Below, in pieces: positions 1-7,924 of a stretch of 31,324 bases of DNA. This DNA comes from a virus. Below the pieces are notes generated by a model. That model had not been told where the DNA came from. It was given only the letters and a program-made list of their open reading frames with translations, and did not search any database. Location of the stretch: the IMG/VR virus record IMGVR_UViG_3300043468_001223, positions 1 through 31,324 of that record. The stretch is one strand, 5' to 3'. Position 1 is the first letter of the stretch. Each line of letters begins with the position of its first letter. The position numbers were made by a program, and so were the translations under genes.

Positions 1-2
1 CC

Positions 3-2243
3 ATTACAATTGCAGCAACTGTCACAGGGCAAAGTGATGGATCGCTGGGCTGGTCATCTGTCAATTTAAATACCACTTACAAAACCATTCCGTTGCTTGT
101 TGCTTATATCAACAGCATACCAGGATGGTCTTGCTATGCTGATGTTGCGTTGCCTAGTGATGCACCTAGTAATGCGTTAATTAACCAAACGCTGAATTTA
201 GTTTTTTCATCAACAGGGACTCCGACATTTTCCGGCGGCAAATGCACGGCAACATTTACTAACCATGGTTTTTGGGCTGGTGATACAGCCAATAGATCAG
301 GTGGGCAAACTGGCGCAACCTTTATAACCGATATTGTAGATGGCAACACAATCAAATATTCGGCTACAGGTGCCCCGTCAGGCGTTGTAAATCTTAGCAA
401 TATCTATAGGCCAATGAGCTGCGGCGCGGGAATTGTGCTGGAAAACAAAGCTGATTTATCTGGCACATCAGGCACAACCGGGCATAAAAATGTTTGGTGC
501 TTGTACGGACGCACAGGCACAACATTTAACATCTTGGCAGACGGCATTAATATTTACTCGGTCAATTTAGCTTCCGCTTCTTATGACACGCTGGTTGAGC
601 TGGTAGCAGACATTAATACTCAGCTCAACACAAAGGGTATTTTTGCAAGACTAACAGACGATAGGCGCTCATCAGGGGTTTTAAACGGTTCGTTTCCGTG
701 GTGCCACGGTGGCGAGGCGTCAGTTAGGATAATGCATTGCAACGCTAAGCAGGTGCTCGATCAGACTGCGCTATTTGCTGGCATGTCACAGCATCAAATC
801 GTCTATAACAAGCTTAAAAAATGCTATGACACGGCGTTAGCCAACGGGATTACGCTTGACGGATTTGCAAGCCCTGGAAGCAATTTTACAGAAAATTTGC
901 TTAATGCTGTAAGACGATTGCACAAAGAAATTAGATTTAATCCAGTCAGATCAACCGATGTTGGAAACGGTGCGCCGGAAATCATTAGCAGCCAATATCC
1001 GAACGCGCATGGCGATTATGAGCCAAACGCTGGAACTGGCGTAACTGATGAAGCGCACATGATAGCGCTTGCTGATGCATTAGCTGACTCTACCGGATTT
1101 ATTCTAAACTTTTTATGTCACGGTGTAACGCCAGACGGGTCAAGCGGTTATCAACTTGGCGCGGCTAATACGACTATCGATTTAACAGAGTCTCAGTTAG
1201 TAGCCTTTTTGACGCGCGTTGCTTATCACGTAAACAACGGTGACATAACCCCGGCTGAATTTTCTAACGTTGCTTCATTGAAGCAGATCGCAGTTAAAGC
1301 AAATAATTTGTTGTTTAACCCACGCTTTAAAAATGCTGGTCATGATCACATGGCATTGATTGCATCCGGGAACATGAAAAGCGGCTCAGTTTGCGCCGAA
1401 GTACCGGGTATCAACGTGTCGCTGCAAAACAGCGGTACTGGCGTAACGGGTGTGACTGCATCTAGCATCGACTCGCAAGGCCGCTGGACTATTACAGCTA
1501 ATTCTGGCGTTGAAGCCAATCCGGTTAGACTGACTTGGAACAAGGTGCCGATTGAATACGGCAAGCAATACATTTTGTCCGTGTCGGTTGAGGTGCTTGA
1601 TTTTACTGCGCCGGTTGATGCATCTCTTGGTCGTTGTTATTTCAGGGTTCAATCTGAAAAACAAGGTTTTCAGGATGTTTGGCAAGGGTCAAACTGGTTC
1701 TGGAGACACTCAGAGCAGATTTTTGATGTATCTGGTGAAATCTGTATGCCTCTCAGCATTGCGATTCCAGCTATCCCAAAACCTGAATTAATTTCAAAAA
1801 TCGGGCCGTTTACACTAACTGCCGCCCACACTGTCAATATCAGCGTCGGACAAGCAGCAAACGTCATTACAAACCTGGATTTATCAGGCGGCGCTGGTGG
1901 GTCACAAACTGCAAACGCTATCGCAGCCCGGATTAATACCGCAATGGACACAGCAATTGCGGCTGGTACGGTTGATGCTGTGTACAAAAACTTTGCTACA
2001 GTGAAAAGCAATCGTTTGGTGCTAACTGATCCGTATGAAATTAATGATACAGGAACAATGTTAAGCGTCCGGGATAACACTGGCACAACGCAAACAACGG
2101 CTTTGTTTAACAGTGGATTTCCGACCGCAGAAAGGTTTTTTGGAGCGCCTCATTTGCCCGCGACTCAGCCGATTGTCGTGCAGTTTGTTTCTACAATCAC
2201 AGGAACGATCAGGATTAGCAACCCTGTTTTAAGGCCGTTATGA
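3..2243 (+). CDS. Large virion-associated protein, 5'-truncated; weak NodB-like (polysaccharide deacetylase) resemblance
   Basis: The reading frame is open from the first bases of the window, so the true start lies upstream; the TTG at 93 is internal. About 746 residues are visible. The gene ends 4 bases inside the connector gene, so it belongs to the late head/tail operon. Two stretches (about nt 510-660 and 1790-2020) share a pattern of short beta strands followed by an 'INT' helix and a basic or Leu-rich strand ending in T-D, resembling the loose repeats of flagellin-IN/adhesin-like structural proteins. The middle (nt 790-1260) has a 'FASPGSNFTENLLNAVRR' strand-helix and later a 'LCHG' followed by a helix, which resembles the second half of NodB polysaccharide deacetylases. 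The C-terminus looks like a beta-sandwich carbohydrate-binding module. Function is inferred: a capsid or neck decoration or glycan-active protein. I do not recognise the family with confidence. Confidence 0.6.
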   Translation: MTIAATVTGQSDGSLGWSSVNLNTTYKTIPLLVAYINSIPGWSCYADVALPSDAPSNALINQTLNLVFSSTGTPTFSGGKCTATFTNHGFWAGDTANRSGGQTGATFITDIVDGNTIKYSATGAPSGVVNLSNIYRPMSCGAGIVLENKADLSGTSGTTGHKNVWCLYGRTGTTFNILADGINIYSVNLASASYDTLVELVADINTQLNTKGIFARLTDDRRSSGVLNGSFPWCHGGEASVRIMHCNAKQVLDQTALFAGMSQHQIVYNKLKKCYDTALANGITLDGFASPGSNFTENLLNAVRRLHKEIRFNPVRSTDVGNGAPEIISSQYPNAHGDYEPNAGTGVTDEAHMIALADALADSTGFILNFLCHGVTPDGSSGYQLGAANTTIDLTESQLVAFLTRVAYHVNNGDITPAEFSNVASLKQIAVKANNLLFNPRFKNAGHDHMALIASGNMKSGSVCAEVPGINVSLQNSGTGVTGVTASSIDSQGRWTITANSGVEANPVRLTWNKVPIEYGKQYILSVSVEVLDFTAPVDASLGRCYFRVQSEKQGFQDVWQGSNWFWRHSEQIFDVSGEICMPLSIAIPAIPKPELISKIGPFTLTAAHTVNISVGQAANVITNLDLSGGAGGSQTANAIAARINTAMDTAIAAGTVDAVYKNFATVKSNRLVLTDPYEINDTGTMLSVRDNTGTTQTTALFNSGFPTAERFFGAPHLPATQPIVVQFVSTITGTIRISNPVLRPL

Positions 2244-2824
2244 AGCACACCCTAACCACGCCCCCCGCGATAGAGCCCATATCGCTAGCCGAAATGCGCG
2301 AATATCTCGGCATCACCCAAGCCGACGACACCGCCCGCGATGCCATCATCACCGCGCGGATTACCGCCGCGCGGCAAATGGTGGAGGATAAAACCGGGCG
2401 GGCGTTGATTAATCAAACGCTTACCGGATGGGCTATGACGTTTGAACAGGAGATGCTGCTAATAGGCAACCTGCAATCCGTCACATCCATCCAATACACC
2501 AACACCGCTGCGCAGATTGTTACGCTAGATCCATCGGCATATATCGTCGACACAGTTGGACATTGTGTGCTGCCGTCTTACGGAAACGCCTGGCCCAGTG
2601 TGTTAGACGTGCCCAGCGCGGTCAGGGTGCAATATGTGTCCGGTTACGGGCCGACAGCAAGCGACGTGCCGCAGATATTGCGGGAGGCGATCAAGTTTAT
2701 TGTGGGGCAGTGGGAAAACTACCAAGCCACCATCGAAGGCGGATTGCGCCCGATGACCATACCCGCAGCCGCATGGCAGCTCATGCAACCCGAGGTGGAT
2801 TATCGAGGGTTAGCCCGTGCATAA
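2240..2824 (+). CDS. Head-tail connector protein (phiE125 gp8 / HK97 gp6-like)
   Basis: A 194-residue protein starting 'MKHTLTTPPAIEPISLAEMR', the usual opening of the phiE125 gp8 / gp6-like adaptor family: an N-terminal helix bundle with 'LGI...DDTARDAIITARITAARQMVEDKTGRAL', a central beta region, and a C-terminal helix 'ILREAIKFIVGQWENY'. Family members form the dodecameric adaptor ring under the portal to which the tail or stopper docks. The ATG overlaps the stop of the preceding virion gene by 4 bases and the gene overlaps the next by 8, showing translational coupling. Length is normal for the family. Its presence implies that portal and capsid genes precede it, outside the window. Confidence 0.88.
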   Translation: MKHTLTTPPAIEPISLAEMREYLGITQADDTARDAIITARITAARQMVEDKTGRALINQTLTGWAMTFEQEMLLIGNLQSVTSIQYTNTAAQIVTLDPSAYIVDTVGHCVLPSYGNAWPSVLDVPSAVRVQYVSGYGPTASDVPQILREAIKFIVGQWENYQATIEGGLRPMTIPAAAWQLMQPEVDYRGLARA

Positions 2825-3236
2825 ACGTCGATCACTGCTGGAAGCACTCCGCACCCAGCTTAAAACCGTTTACTCGGGCGTGTGGATTCAACGTGTCGCC
2901 CCAGTGCGCAATCAATACCCGTGCATCACGTTATATGCCGAATCCGAAACCACCGAAACACCCAGCATCAACGCCCAGCCGCGCCCGCAGCTGCGCACAG
3001 TGTCGGTATCGGTTACGGCCTGGATTCGCGGATCACCAGACGACGAAAAGCCGGAAGCCGATTTGGACGCCAACGCGCTGCAAATCGAGCAAGTTTTAAC
3101 CATTCCAGCCACCGCCAAAAACCTGGTGCTCACAAGCACCGATTTTGATATTGCCGAAGACGACCCCGAATTGCACGCCGTTCGGCTCACGTACCAAATG
3201 ACCTATACCACCCAATCAGAATTTAATCCAACTTAG
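2817..3236 (+). CDS. Tail terminator / tail completion protein (lambda gpU-like)
   Basis: A 139-residue protein with a GTG start overlapping the connector stop by 8 bases. It begins with the helix 'RRSLLEALRTQLKTVYSGVWIQRV' followed by a strand rich in small residues ('YPCITLYAESETTE'), then beta strands 'TVSVSVTAWIRG' and 'VLTSTDFDIAEDDPELHAVRLTYQMTYTT'. This helix-plus-sheet pattern, the size and the position directly before the tail tube gene fit the gpU / DUF3168-type tail terminators, which cap the growing tail tube and join it to the head. The assignment rests on fold pattern and synteny, not on a motif unique to the family. Confidence 0.65.
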   Translation: MHKRRSLLEALRTQLKTVYSGVWIQRVAPVRNQYPCITLYAESETTETPSINAQPRPQLRTVSVSVTAWIRGSPDDEKPEADLDANALQIEQVLTIPATAKNLVLTSTDFDIAEDDPELHAVRLTYQMTYTTQSEFNPT

Positions 3237-3244
3237 GAGTTAAC

Positions 3245-3889
3245 ATGGCTAACATTTCCACCTGGACAGACGTTGACGTATTTATGCAGTCTGCCATAGC
3301 CGCTGCCGTGCCCGTCAGCGCCATTACCAAAGCCTCAGAGGGCGTGATGACCACCGGCAGCGCTCACGGCATCACTGCCGGCGAGTATTTTTTGCTAAAA
3401 GCGCAGGGCATGCCCGAGGTTAACGGGCGGATTTTCCGCGCCAAAGCTGCCAGCGGATCAACGCTGACTATCGAAGGCGAAAATACCACCAACTACGGCA
3501 CATTCACTAGCGGAACAATCGAAAAAATCACGCTCGGCACAAGCTTGGCAACTTTAACCTCAGTCGACGGATCGGGCGGCGAATTTGATAGCATCGACAC
3601 CACGCTAATTCACGACAAAGCAAAATCCAGTATCCCCGGCCTAGCTTCCGCTACTGAGTACAAGTTCGAATCCGTGTGGGACATCGCCGACGCGGGCTTG
3701 ATTGCCGCAAAAGCCGCATCATCCCAAAAAGCGCAGCGGGCGTTTATGATCGTATTTAGCAACGGTCAGCGGGTGCTTTTTTACGGTTACATCGGTGCGC
3801 AGTTAATCCCCGGCGGCTCAACCGGTAACATGGTCACAACGTCGATCACGATCAGTGCCCAGGGCGAATTAACCGCATACGCCAGTTAA
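3245..3889 (+). CDS. Major tail tube protein
   Basis: A 214-residue protein with a good Shine-Dalgarno (TAGGAG) 7 bases before ATG. It opens with 'MANISTWTDVDVFMQSAIAAA', followed by 'GVMTTGSAHGITAGEYFLLKAQGMPEVNGRIFRA', 'FDSIDTTLIHDKAKSSIPGLAS', and the closing strand 'NGQRVLFYGYIGAQLIPGGSTGNMVTTSITISAQGELT'. These features are typical of lambda gpV / TTP-family tube proteins, which stack as hexamer rings to form the non-contractile tail tube. It sits between the terminator and the G/GT chaperone, the canonical place. The strong ribosome-binding site fits a highly expressed structural protein. Confidence 0.88.
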   Translation: MANISTWTDVDVFMQSAIAAAVPVSAITKASEGVMTTGSAHGITAGEYFLLKAQGMPEVNGRIFRAKAASGSTLTIEGENTTNYGTFTSGTIEKITLGTSLATLTSVDGSGGEFDSIDTTLIHDKAKSSIPGLASATEYKFESVWDIADAGLIAAKAASSQKAQRAFMIVFSNGQRVLFYGYIGAQLIPGGSTGNMVTTSITISAQGELTAYAS

Positions 3890-3893
3890 CCGC

Positions 3894-4112
3894 ATGGACA
3901 TCGCCACTAATCAAGACGTGCTAAAAGCATTGGGCTTGGATAAAATCCCCGGCTTGCGCAGCGTCGAGCTGCACTTAACCGGTGACAAGCCCATCCCCAT
4001 CGCCACGCTAACAGTTTATTTGCCCAAAAAACAAACCGACCATCTAGCTGTTTTAAACAGCGGCATCAGCCACGGCAAAGCCTTGGCCATCATTCAGCAG
4101 GCGGAAATATGA
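3894..4112 (+). CDS. Small tail-module protein of unknown function
   Basis: A 72-residue ORF starting 4 bases after the tail tube stop and overlapping the next gene by 4 bases (ATGA), so it is most likely a real member of the operon although no clear Shine-Dalgarno is visible. The protein 'MDIATNQDVLKALGLDKIPG' continues into two predicted beta strands ('RSVELHLTGDKPIPIATLTVYLP') and a C-terminal helix. I recognise no motif. Its position between tube protein and assembly chaperone suggests a part in tail assembly, which is inference only. Confidence 0.6.
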   Translation: MDIATNQDVLKALGLDKIPGLRSVELHLTGDKPIPIATLTVYLPKKQTDHLAVLNSGISHGKALAIIQQAEI

Positions 4113-4465
4113 GCCAGGCACTTATAGACAAAATCCGCGCTCAACGTCAAACCGACATCGAGGCCGCTGGGCTGGCGTTTATCGTCAGCCGCCCTACTGA
4201 TTTGGATGTGCAGGAAATGCGAGGAAAAACACTGCCAGCGCTGGATCTGTTAAAAAAATATGTGAAGGGTTGGCGGGGCGTTAAAGAGTCTGATCTGATC
4301 AACGGCGGGGTGCCAAAGCTGGTTGAATTTACCCAGGAGCTGTTTTCAGAGTGGGTAGGCGACAGGCCTGATATATTTAACCCGCTAGTTTCCGGCATCA
4401 TCGCCGCTTATGAGCAGCACGCACAACAGCAGGCCGACACGCTAAAAAAGCCCGACGCTGGCTAG
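4109..4465 (+). CDS. Tail assembly chaperone, short form (lambda gpG-like)
   Basis: A 118-residue helical protein: 'DKIRAQRQTDIEAAGLAFIVSRPTDLDVQEMRG' then 'GVKESDLINGG...VEFTQELFSEWVGDRPDIFNPLVSGIIAAYEQHAQQQ'. Similar proteins before tape measure genes are tail assembly chaperones, which coat the tape measure protein while the tube polymerises around it. It lies after the tube gene and before the tape measure gene, as in lambda. Near its end the frame contains the A-AAA-AAG slippery heptamer (4444-4450), so a fraction of ribosomes should make the longer GT form. Unframeshifted translation ends at the TAG at 4463. Confidence 0.8.
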   Translation: MSQALIDKIRAQRQTDIEAAGLAFIVSRPTDLDVQEMRGKTLPALDLLKKYVKGWRGVKESDLINGGVPKLVEFTQELFSEWVGDRPDIFNPLVSGIIAAYEQHAQQQADTLKKPDAG

Positions 4466-4671
4466 AGCAAAGCCGACTGCCGGGAGGTAGTGCCGACCCG
4501 CAGCCGGTCATGCTAGCGCTGGCAACGCATGTTTGGAATATGCTGGGCGGCCTGGATTGGGCTGGTTTGCCGGTTGCCGCCGAGCTTTACGGCATCACAG
4601 ACATAGACAGCCTGGTCAGGCATTTAATCGTTATACGGGATTATCGGCATGAGCACAGTCAGCGGGGTTGA
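4109..4671 (+). CDS. Tail assembly chaperone, frameshifted long form (lambda gpGT-like)
   Basis: A minus-one shift at A-AAA-AAG (4444-4450) makes the -1 frame read 73 further codons to the TGA at 4669, giving a fusion of about 187 residues. I translated the extension by hand: it begins A-R-R-W-L-E-Q-S and contains 'MLALATHVWNMLGGLDWAGL' then 'PVAAELYGITDIDSLVRHLI', ending in a basic, His-rich tail. The 'DW.GLPV.AEL.GI.D...L...L..IR' pattern is that of the T part of G/GT chaperones (DUF1799-like). The extension has no suitable start codon near its beginning and fills an otherwise gene-free 180-base gap, so it is almost certainly expressed only by frameshifting. In lambda the T part contacts the tube subunit. 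Confidence 0.85.
4444..4450 (+). promoter_or_regulatory. Programmed -1 ribosomal frameshift site, A-AAA-AAG
   Basis: In the zero frame this reads ctA-AAA-AAG, the strongest known E. coli-type slippery heptamer. A weak hairpin (ACTGCC 4476-4481 with GGTAGT 4486-4491, tetraloop) lies 25 bases downstream, farther than the usual stimulator distance, so its role is doubtful. Confidence 0.85.
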
Positions 4672-5221
4672 TAGTCTAAAAGCCGCACTCAAAAAACTAC
4701 CGCCCAACATCGCCGAAAAACTGATCAAGCAAACCCTACGCAAAGCCGCCAACGATATGGCGCGCCAAGCCCGCGCCAATGCGCCAGTTAAAACAGGTCG
4801 CTTGCGTAAATCGATTCGGGTAGCCAACAGCCGGATAAACCGACTCAACAAAAACGGCAAAATCGGCCTGTATCTGCGCGTCAATCCGGGCCGATCTCGA
4901 AAAGACCCTAAAGGCGCATGGTATGGCCAGTTTGTCGAATCCGGATATAACAAAAACAGCCAGTTAATCGGCGGGCGTGAGGCCATGGCGAGGGGGATCA
5001 TAACCCGCGATCAACTACAAGCCAAGCGCGCCAAAGTGGCCGCGCGTCGTCGCTTCGGGCAGGTCAAGCAAGGCATCCGCTACCGCACGGGCGGCAACAA
5101 AGTCGAGGGCCAGTATTTTTTAAGGCGGGCTTTTGATGCCAAAAAAGACAGCGCCGCGCAATTGATTTTAGTCGATGGGCAAAAGGGCGTGGAAAAGGCG
5201 GCTAAAGAGTTGGGTTTTTAG
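4649..5221 (+). CDS. HK97 gp10-family tail/neck protein
   Basis: A 190-residue basic protein with the signature of the HK97 gp10 family: 'LKKLPPNIAEKLIKQTLRKAANDMARQARANAPVKTGRLRKSIRV', in which 'AP.KTGRLR.SI' is the hallmark, followed by a strand and 'WYGQFVESGY'. Family members act in head-tail joining or tail completion. The ATG at 4649 lies inside the frameshifted chaperone extension, which ends at 4671, so its translation is coupled to that gene. In HK97-type phages this gene usually lies before the tail tube gene; here it sits between the chaperone and the tape measure gene. Its last 20 bases overlap the convergent small gene on the other strand. Confidence 0.85.
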   Translation: MSTVSGVDSLKAALKKLPPNIAEKLIKQTLRKAANDMARQARANAPVKTGRLRKSIRVANSRINRLNKNGKIGLYLRVNPGRSRKDPKGAWYGQFVESGYNKNSQLIGGREAMARGIITRDQLQAKRAKVAARRRFGQVKQGIRYRTGGNKVEGQYFLRRAFDAKKDSAAQLILVDGQKGVEKAAKELGF

Positions 5222-5384
5222 CCGCGTTATTCAGGGTTTTGCGTACCCAGTCAGCCACATATCCGCCTGCCGCATGCACCCAGTTTGCTTTCTCTTCTGG
5301 GGTGCAGCGCATGTGCAAATGACTGGTTGCGCCGTCGTCTTTGGCGGCGTTTTTGTTGTTTTTGGGTGCGCCTTGTTTATTCAT
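5202..5384 (-). CDS. Small ribbon-helix-helix-like protein, second gene of antisense cassette 1
   Basis: A 60-residue protein on the minus strand. An N-terminal 'GAPKNNKNAAK' tail, similar to DNA-contacting arms, is followed by 'SHLHMRCTPEEKANWVHAAGGYVADWVRKTLNNAA', which has the strand-helix-helix periodicity of ribbon-helix-helix (Arc/CopG/MobC-like) DNA-binding proteins. The start overlaps the end of the upstream 91-residue gene by 8 bases, so the two form one operon. It converges on and overlaps the gp10-like gene by 20 bases. The role is inferred: autorepressor or antitoxin-like partner. Cassette 2 (10107-10570) has the same architecture. Confidence 0.6.
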   Translation of the reverse strand: MNKQGAPKNNKNAAKDDGATSHLHMRCTPEEKANWVHAAGGYVADWVRKTLNNAAKNPTL

Positions 5385-5652
5385 ATTCGTTAATTATGTC
5401 GTTTTGAATATCTCTAACAGCATCCCAAATGCTATCGCCTTCTTCAATTTGTTCTGTTTGAGGTCTGTTGAATGGGTCGCAATCTTGCCAAACATAATTT
5501 TCAAGCATTTCTTTCGAGTCAAAACGTGCGTCTAGTGCCTGGAATAATTTGTTTTTGATAAACTCCAAAGTTTCAACATCAATTGTTTCAACATACTTAT
5601 CTAATTTGCATATTTGCTCTGCAATTACTGGATTATTTAATAATGTTTTCAT
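5377..5652 (-). CDS. 91-residue acidic protein of unknown function, first gene of antisense cassette 1
   Basis: The protein starts 'MKTLLNNPVIAEQICKLDKY', has a helical central part ('VETLEFIKNKLFQALDARFDSKEMLENYVWQDCDPF') and an acidic C-terminus ('GDSIWDAVRDIQNDIINEYE'). I recognise no family. It is preceded by GGAGAG 7 bases before the ATG and by a near-consensus promoter at 5718-5745. It is transcribed against the tail operon, so it probably has its own expression, including from the prophage. DNA here is more AT-rich than the flanking tail genes, which suggests recent acquisition. An antitoxin/toxin pair or other lysogenic-conversion genes are possible but unproven. Confidence 0.65.
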   Translation of the reverse strand: MKTLLNNPVIAEQICKLDKYVETIDVETLEFIKNKLFQALDARFDSKEMLENYVWQDCDPFNRPQTEQIEEGDSIWDAVRDIQNDIINEYE

Positions 5653-5717
5653 GATTGCTCTCCGCTTGTCTCCAAGTTCCGCCGGGTCGGTTTAGGTTCT
5701 CTCTGAACTTGTATAAA

Positions 5718-5745
5718 AGTATATCAGCTTTATTTGTTTTGTCAA
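5718..5745 (-). promoter_or_regulatory. Sigma70-type promoter of antisense cassette 1
   Basis: On the minus strand: TTGACA (5740-5745), a 16-base spacer, then TATACT (5718-5723). It lies 65 bases upstream of the ATG at 5652. The -10 plus flank (TATACTTT) is identical to that of cassette 2 and both spacers are 16 bases. The bases 5650-5664, holding ribosome-binding site and start, are also identical to 10568-10582. Confidence 0.8.
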
Positions 5746-5776
5746 CACAAAACAAAAAAATAATTAAGGGGTTTTT

Positions 5777-7924
5777 ATGGCCTACGGCATCACCGTTGAC
5801 TTTACCGCCAACGTCGTCAAATTCGCGTCTCAATTAGACAGCGTCGAAAAGCGCTTGAGCACATTCCAAGCCAAAGCTGAACAAGGCGCGGCAAAATTTA
5901 ATGCGTCCATGGCTAAGCTGGGCGTGGGTTTGTCCGCTGCTGGGTTGACCGCCTTTGTCAAATCCGGCATCGACGCCGCCGACGCGCTGAATGATCTAGC
6001 GGATCGGTCTGGCATCGCTGTTGAAAAGCTGGCAGGGCTACAATATGCGGTCAAAATCGGCGACACGACCATGGAAGCGTTTGTTGCATCGTCCAATAAG
6101 CTGTCGATCAACATGACTAAAAACGCGGCGGATTTCGCCGCGTTGGGCATCAGCGCCAAAGACCCGGTTGAGGCATTTAAACAGCTGGCAGATCGGTTTA
6201 AAAGCATCGACGACCCGCAAAAACGCGCAGCATTAGGCGCGGCCACGCTGGGTAAATCCTATGCAGAAATGGCCCCGTTATTAATGCAGGGCGCTGACGG
6301 CATACAGGCGCTGATCGACAAAGGCCGGGAACATAACAGCATCACCACCGAGCAAGCTAAAAAAGCCGGGGAGTTTAACGATAAACTGGATGAGCTGGCC
6401 AACCGATCCGCCGCGTTTCGCAGCAGCTTTGCGCTGGGTATTTTAGAGCCGCTGACGATGTACGGCGAAGAGATTGATAAAGCCATTGCTAAAAGCGGCA
6501 TTTTAATGGGTACGCTAGAGGGTTTATCCAACGGCTTCGAGCGTATCACCTTGAGCCAGCTAGGCGCGGGCGGCGGATTGAGTCAAGAGCTGGATGATAT
6601 CAATTTCAAAATTGCCAAAGCTAAGCAAAATTTAGCAGACAACCGCACCACAAAAGGCGATAAAGCTCCGGTCGAGATCCAGGCAGAGCAAACCCTGAAT
6701 GATTTGCTTAATCAGCGCAGCAAAATTATCGACGATATCCAAGCCAAACGCTCCAAAACCCTCACAACGACCAGCGCCGAGGCGCAGGCTTTTGATGCGT
6801 CGCTGGCTAAGCTAATCGGCGGGCAAGAAAAGCTAGAGCAAACCACCACGCAGACCGCCGCAAAAACCAAAACGGCGGTCGACTCGTTGCAATCTGCATA
6901 TGACTCAACTATTAAGAGTCTCGAAAAAGAAATCTACCTGCACGGCGAAAACAGCGCTGCGCTAAACATGGAATACGAAATCCAGTTTGGCGCGTTTCAA
7001 ACCCTCAACAATCAGCAAGCGCTCAAACTGTTAAATCTGGCTGCCGAAAAAGATTACATCGACGCCAACATCAAAAAATGGCAGGAATACGATGACGTGA
7101 TCGAGCAAGGCTTACAGCTAGCCAGCCAGCAACGCCAAGCCGCCGACGCCGATTTTGCTAGGCTGTCTAATCAATACAACGGCATCGATCCCAACAAACA
7201 AACGCAATACGATGATGCATTCCAGGCCAAAAACATGGGCATCATCAACGGCGATCAGCTAGCCCGCGAGTTAGAGCGCATATCCGGCGCGGGCAAACAA
7301 ACCACCGACCAACTCAGCGTATTTGCCGAACAAGGTGCGCGCAACATGCAAAGCGCCTTTGCTGACTTTTTGTTTAATCCGTTCGAGCAAGGCATGGACG
7401 GCATGCTCAAATCGTTTGCCGACACAATCAAGCGCATGGCCGCCAACGCCGCCGCCGCGCAAATCATGGAGGCGCTATTTGGTGCAGCCGGGAGCGGCTC
7501 GGGGGCGCTGGGTGGCATTGTGGGTTCTATTTTTGGGGCCGGTGGTGCAGCTGCGGGGGCGGGTAGCGCTGCCGGGGCTATTGGTGGCTCAGTTGCTTTT
7601 CATACCGGGGGGGTGGTAGGCAGGGGCGGGACGCCGGTATCGGCACCCGCCGCCCTGTTTTCCGGTGCGCCACGTCTGCACACGGGCGGCTTTTTAAAAT
7701 CAGACGAAGTGCCCGCCATTTTGCAAACCGGCGAAATGGTCTTGAGCCGCAAACAAGTGGCGGCTATGGGCAGCGGCTCGGGCGGTGTGCAGGTTAACAC
7801 CACCGTCACAGTCAACGGCTCAAGCAATAACCCAAGCGATATGCAAAAACTAGGCGGAATGATTAACGCCAAAGTGCGGGAAGTGATCGTCAACGAAAAA
7901 CGCGCGGGAGGGTTGCTGGCATGA
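5777..7924 (+). CDS. Tail tape measure protein (lambda gpH-like)
   Basis: A 715-residue protein with a clear Shine-Dalgarno (AAGGGG). The N-terminus ('GITVDFTANVVKFASQLDSVEKRLSTFQAKA') and 'FVKSGIDAADALNDLADRSGIAVEKLAGLQYA' are typical of TP901/lambda tape measure proteins. Long helical, Ala/Gln-rich stretches follow, then a hydrophobic Gly/Ala segment at about residues 570-615, and the usual C-terminal 'HTGG...VPAILQTGEMVLSRKQVAAM' and 'VNTTVTVNG' strands. Tape measure proteins set tail length and are ejected with the DNA. By the usual rule of about 0.15 nm per residue the tail would be near 100 nm; that is a rough inference. The gene is split from its chaperone genes by the antisense cassette, and it overlaps the next gene by 4 bases. 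Confidence 0.92.
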   Translation: MAYGITVDFTANVVKFASQLDSVEKRLSTFQAKAEQGAAKFNASMAKLGVGLSAAGLTAFVKSGIDAADALNDLADRSGIAVEKLAGLQYAVKIGDTTMEAFVASSNKLSINMTKNAADFAALGISAKDPVEAFKQLADRFKSIDDPQKRAALGAATLGKSYAEMAPLLMQGADGIQALIDKGREHNSITTEQAKKAGEFNDKLDELANRSAAFRSSFALGILEPLTMYGEEIDKAIAKSGILMGTLEGLSNGFERITLSQLGAGGGLSQELDDINFKIAKAKQNLADNRTTKGDKAPVEIQAEQTLNDLLNQRSKIIDDIQAKRSKTLTTTSAEAQAFDASLAKLIGGQEKLEQTTTQTAAKTKTAVDSLQSAYDSTIKSLEKEIYLHGENSAALNMEYEIQFGAFQTLNNQQALKLLNLAAEKDYIDANIKKWQEYDDVIEQGLQLASQQRQAADADFARLSNQYNGIDPNKQTQYDDAFQAKNMGIINGDQLARELERISGAGKQTTDQLSVFAEQGARNMQSAFADFLFNPFEQGMDGMLKSFADTIKRMAANAAAAQIMEALFGAAGSGSGALGGIVGSIFGAGGAAAGAGSAAGAIGGSVAFHTGGVVGRGGTPVSAPAALFSGAPRLHTGGFLKSDEVPAILQTGEMVLSRKQVAAMGSGSGGVQVNTTVTVNGSSNNPSDMQKLGGMINAKVREVIVNEKRAGGLLA

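Noticed and set aside
2563-3099. 178-aa plus-strand ORF across connector and terminator genes
   Set aside because: Low-complexity basic shadow in another frame of two well-supported coupled genes.
5202-5652. Firm toxin-antitoxin call for cassette 1 and cassette 2
   Set aside because: Only size, order and an RHH-like second gene support it; no toxin motif can be recognised. Reported as cassettes of unknown function.
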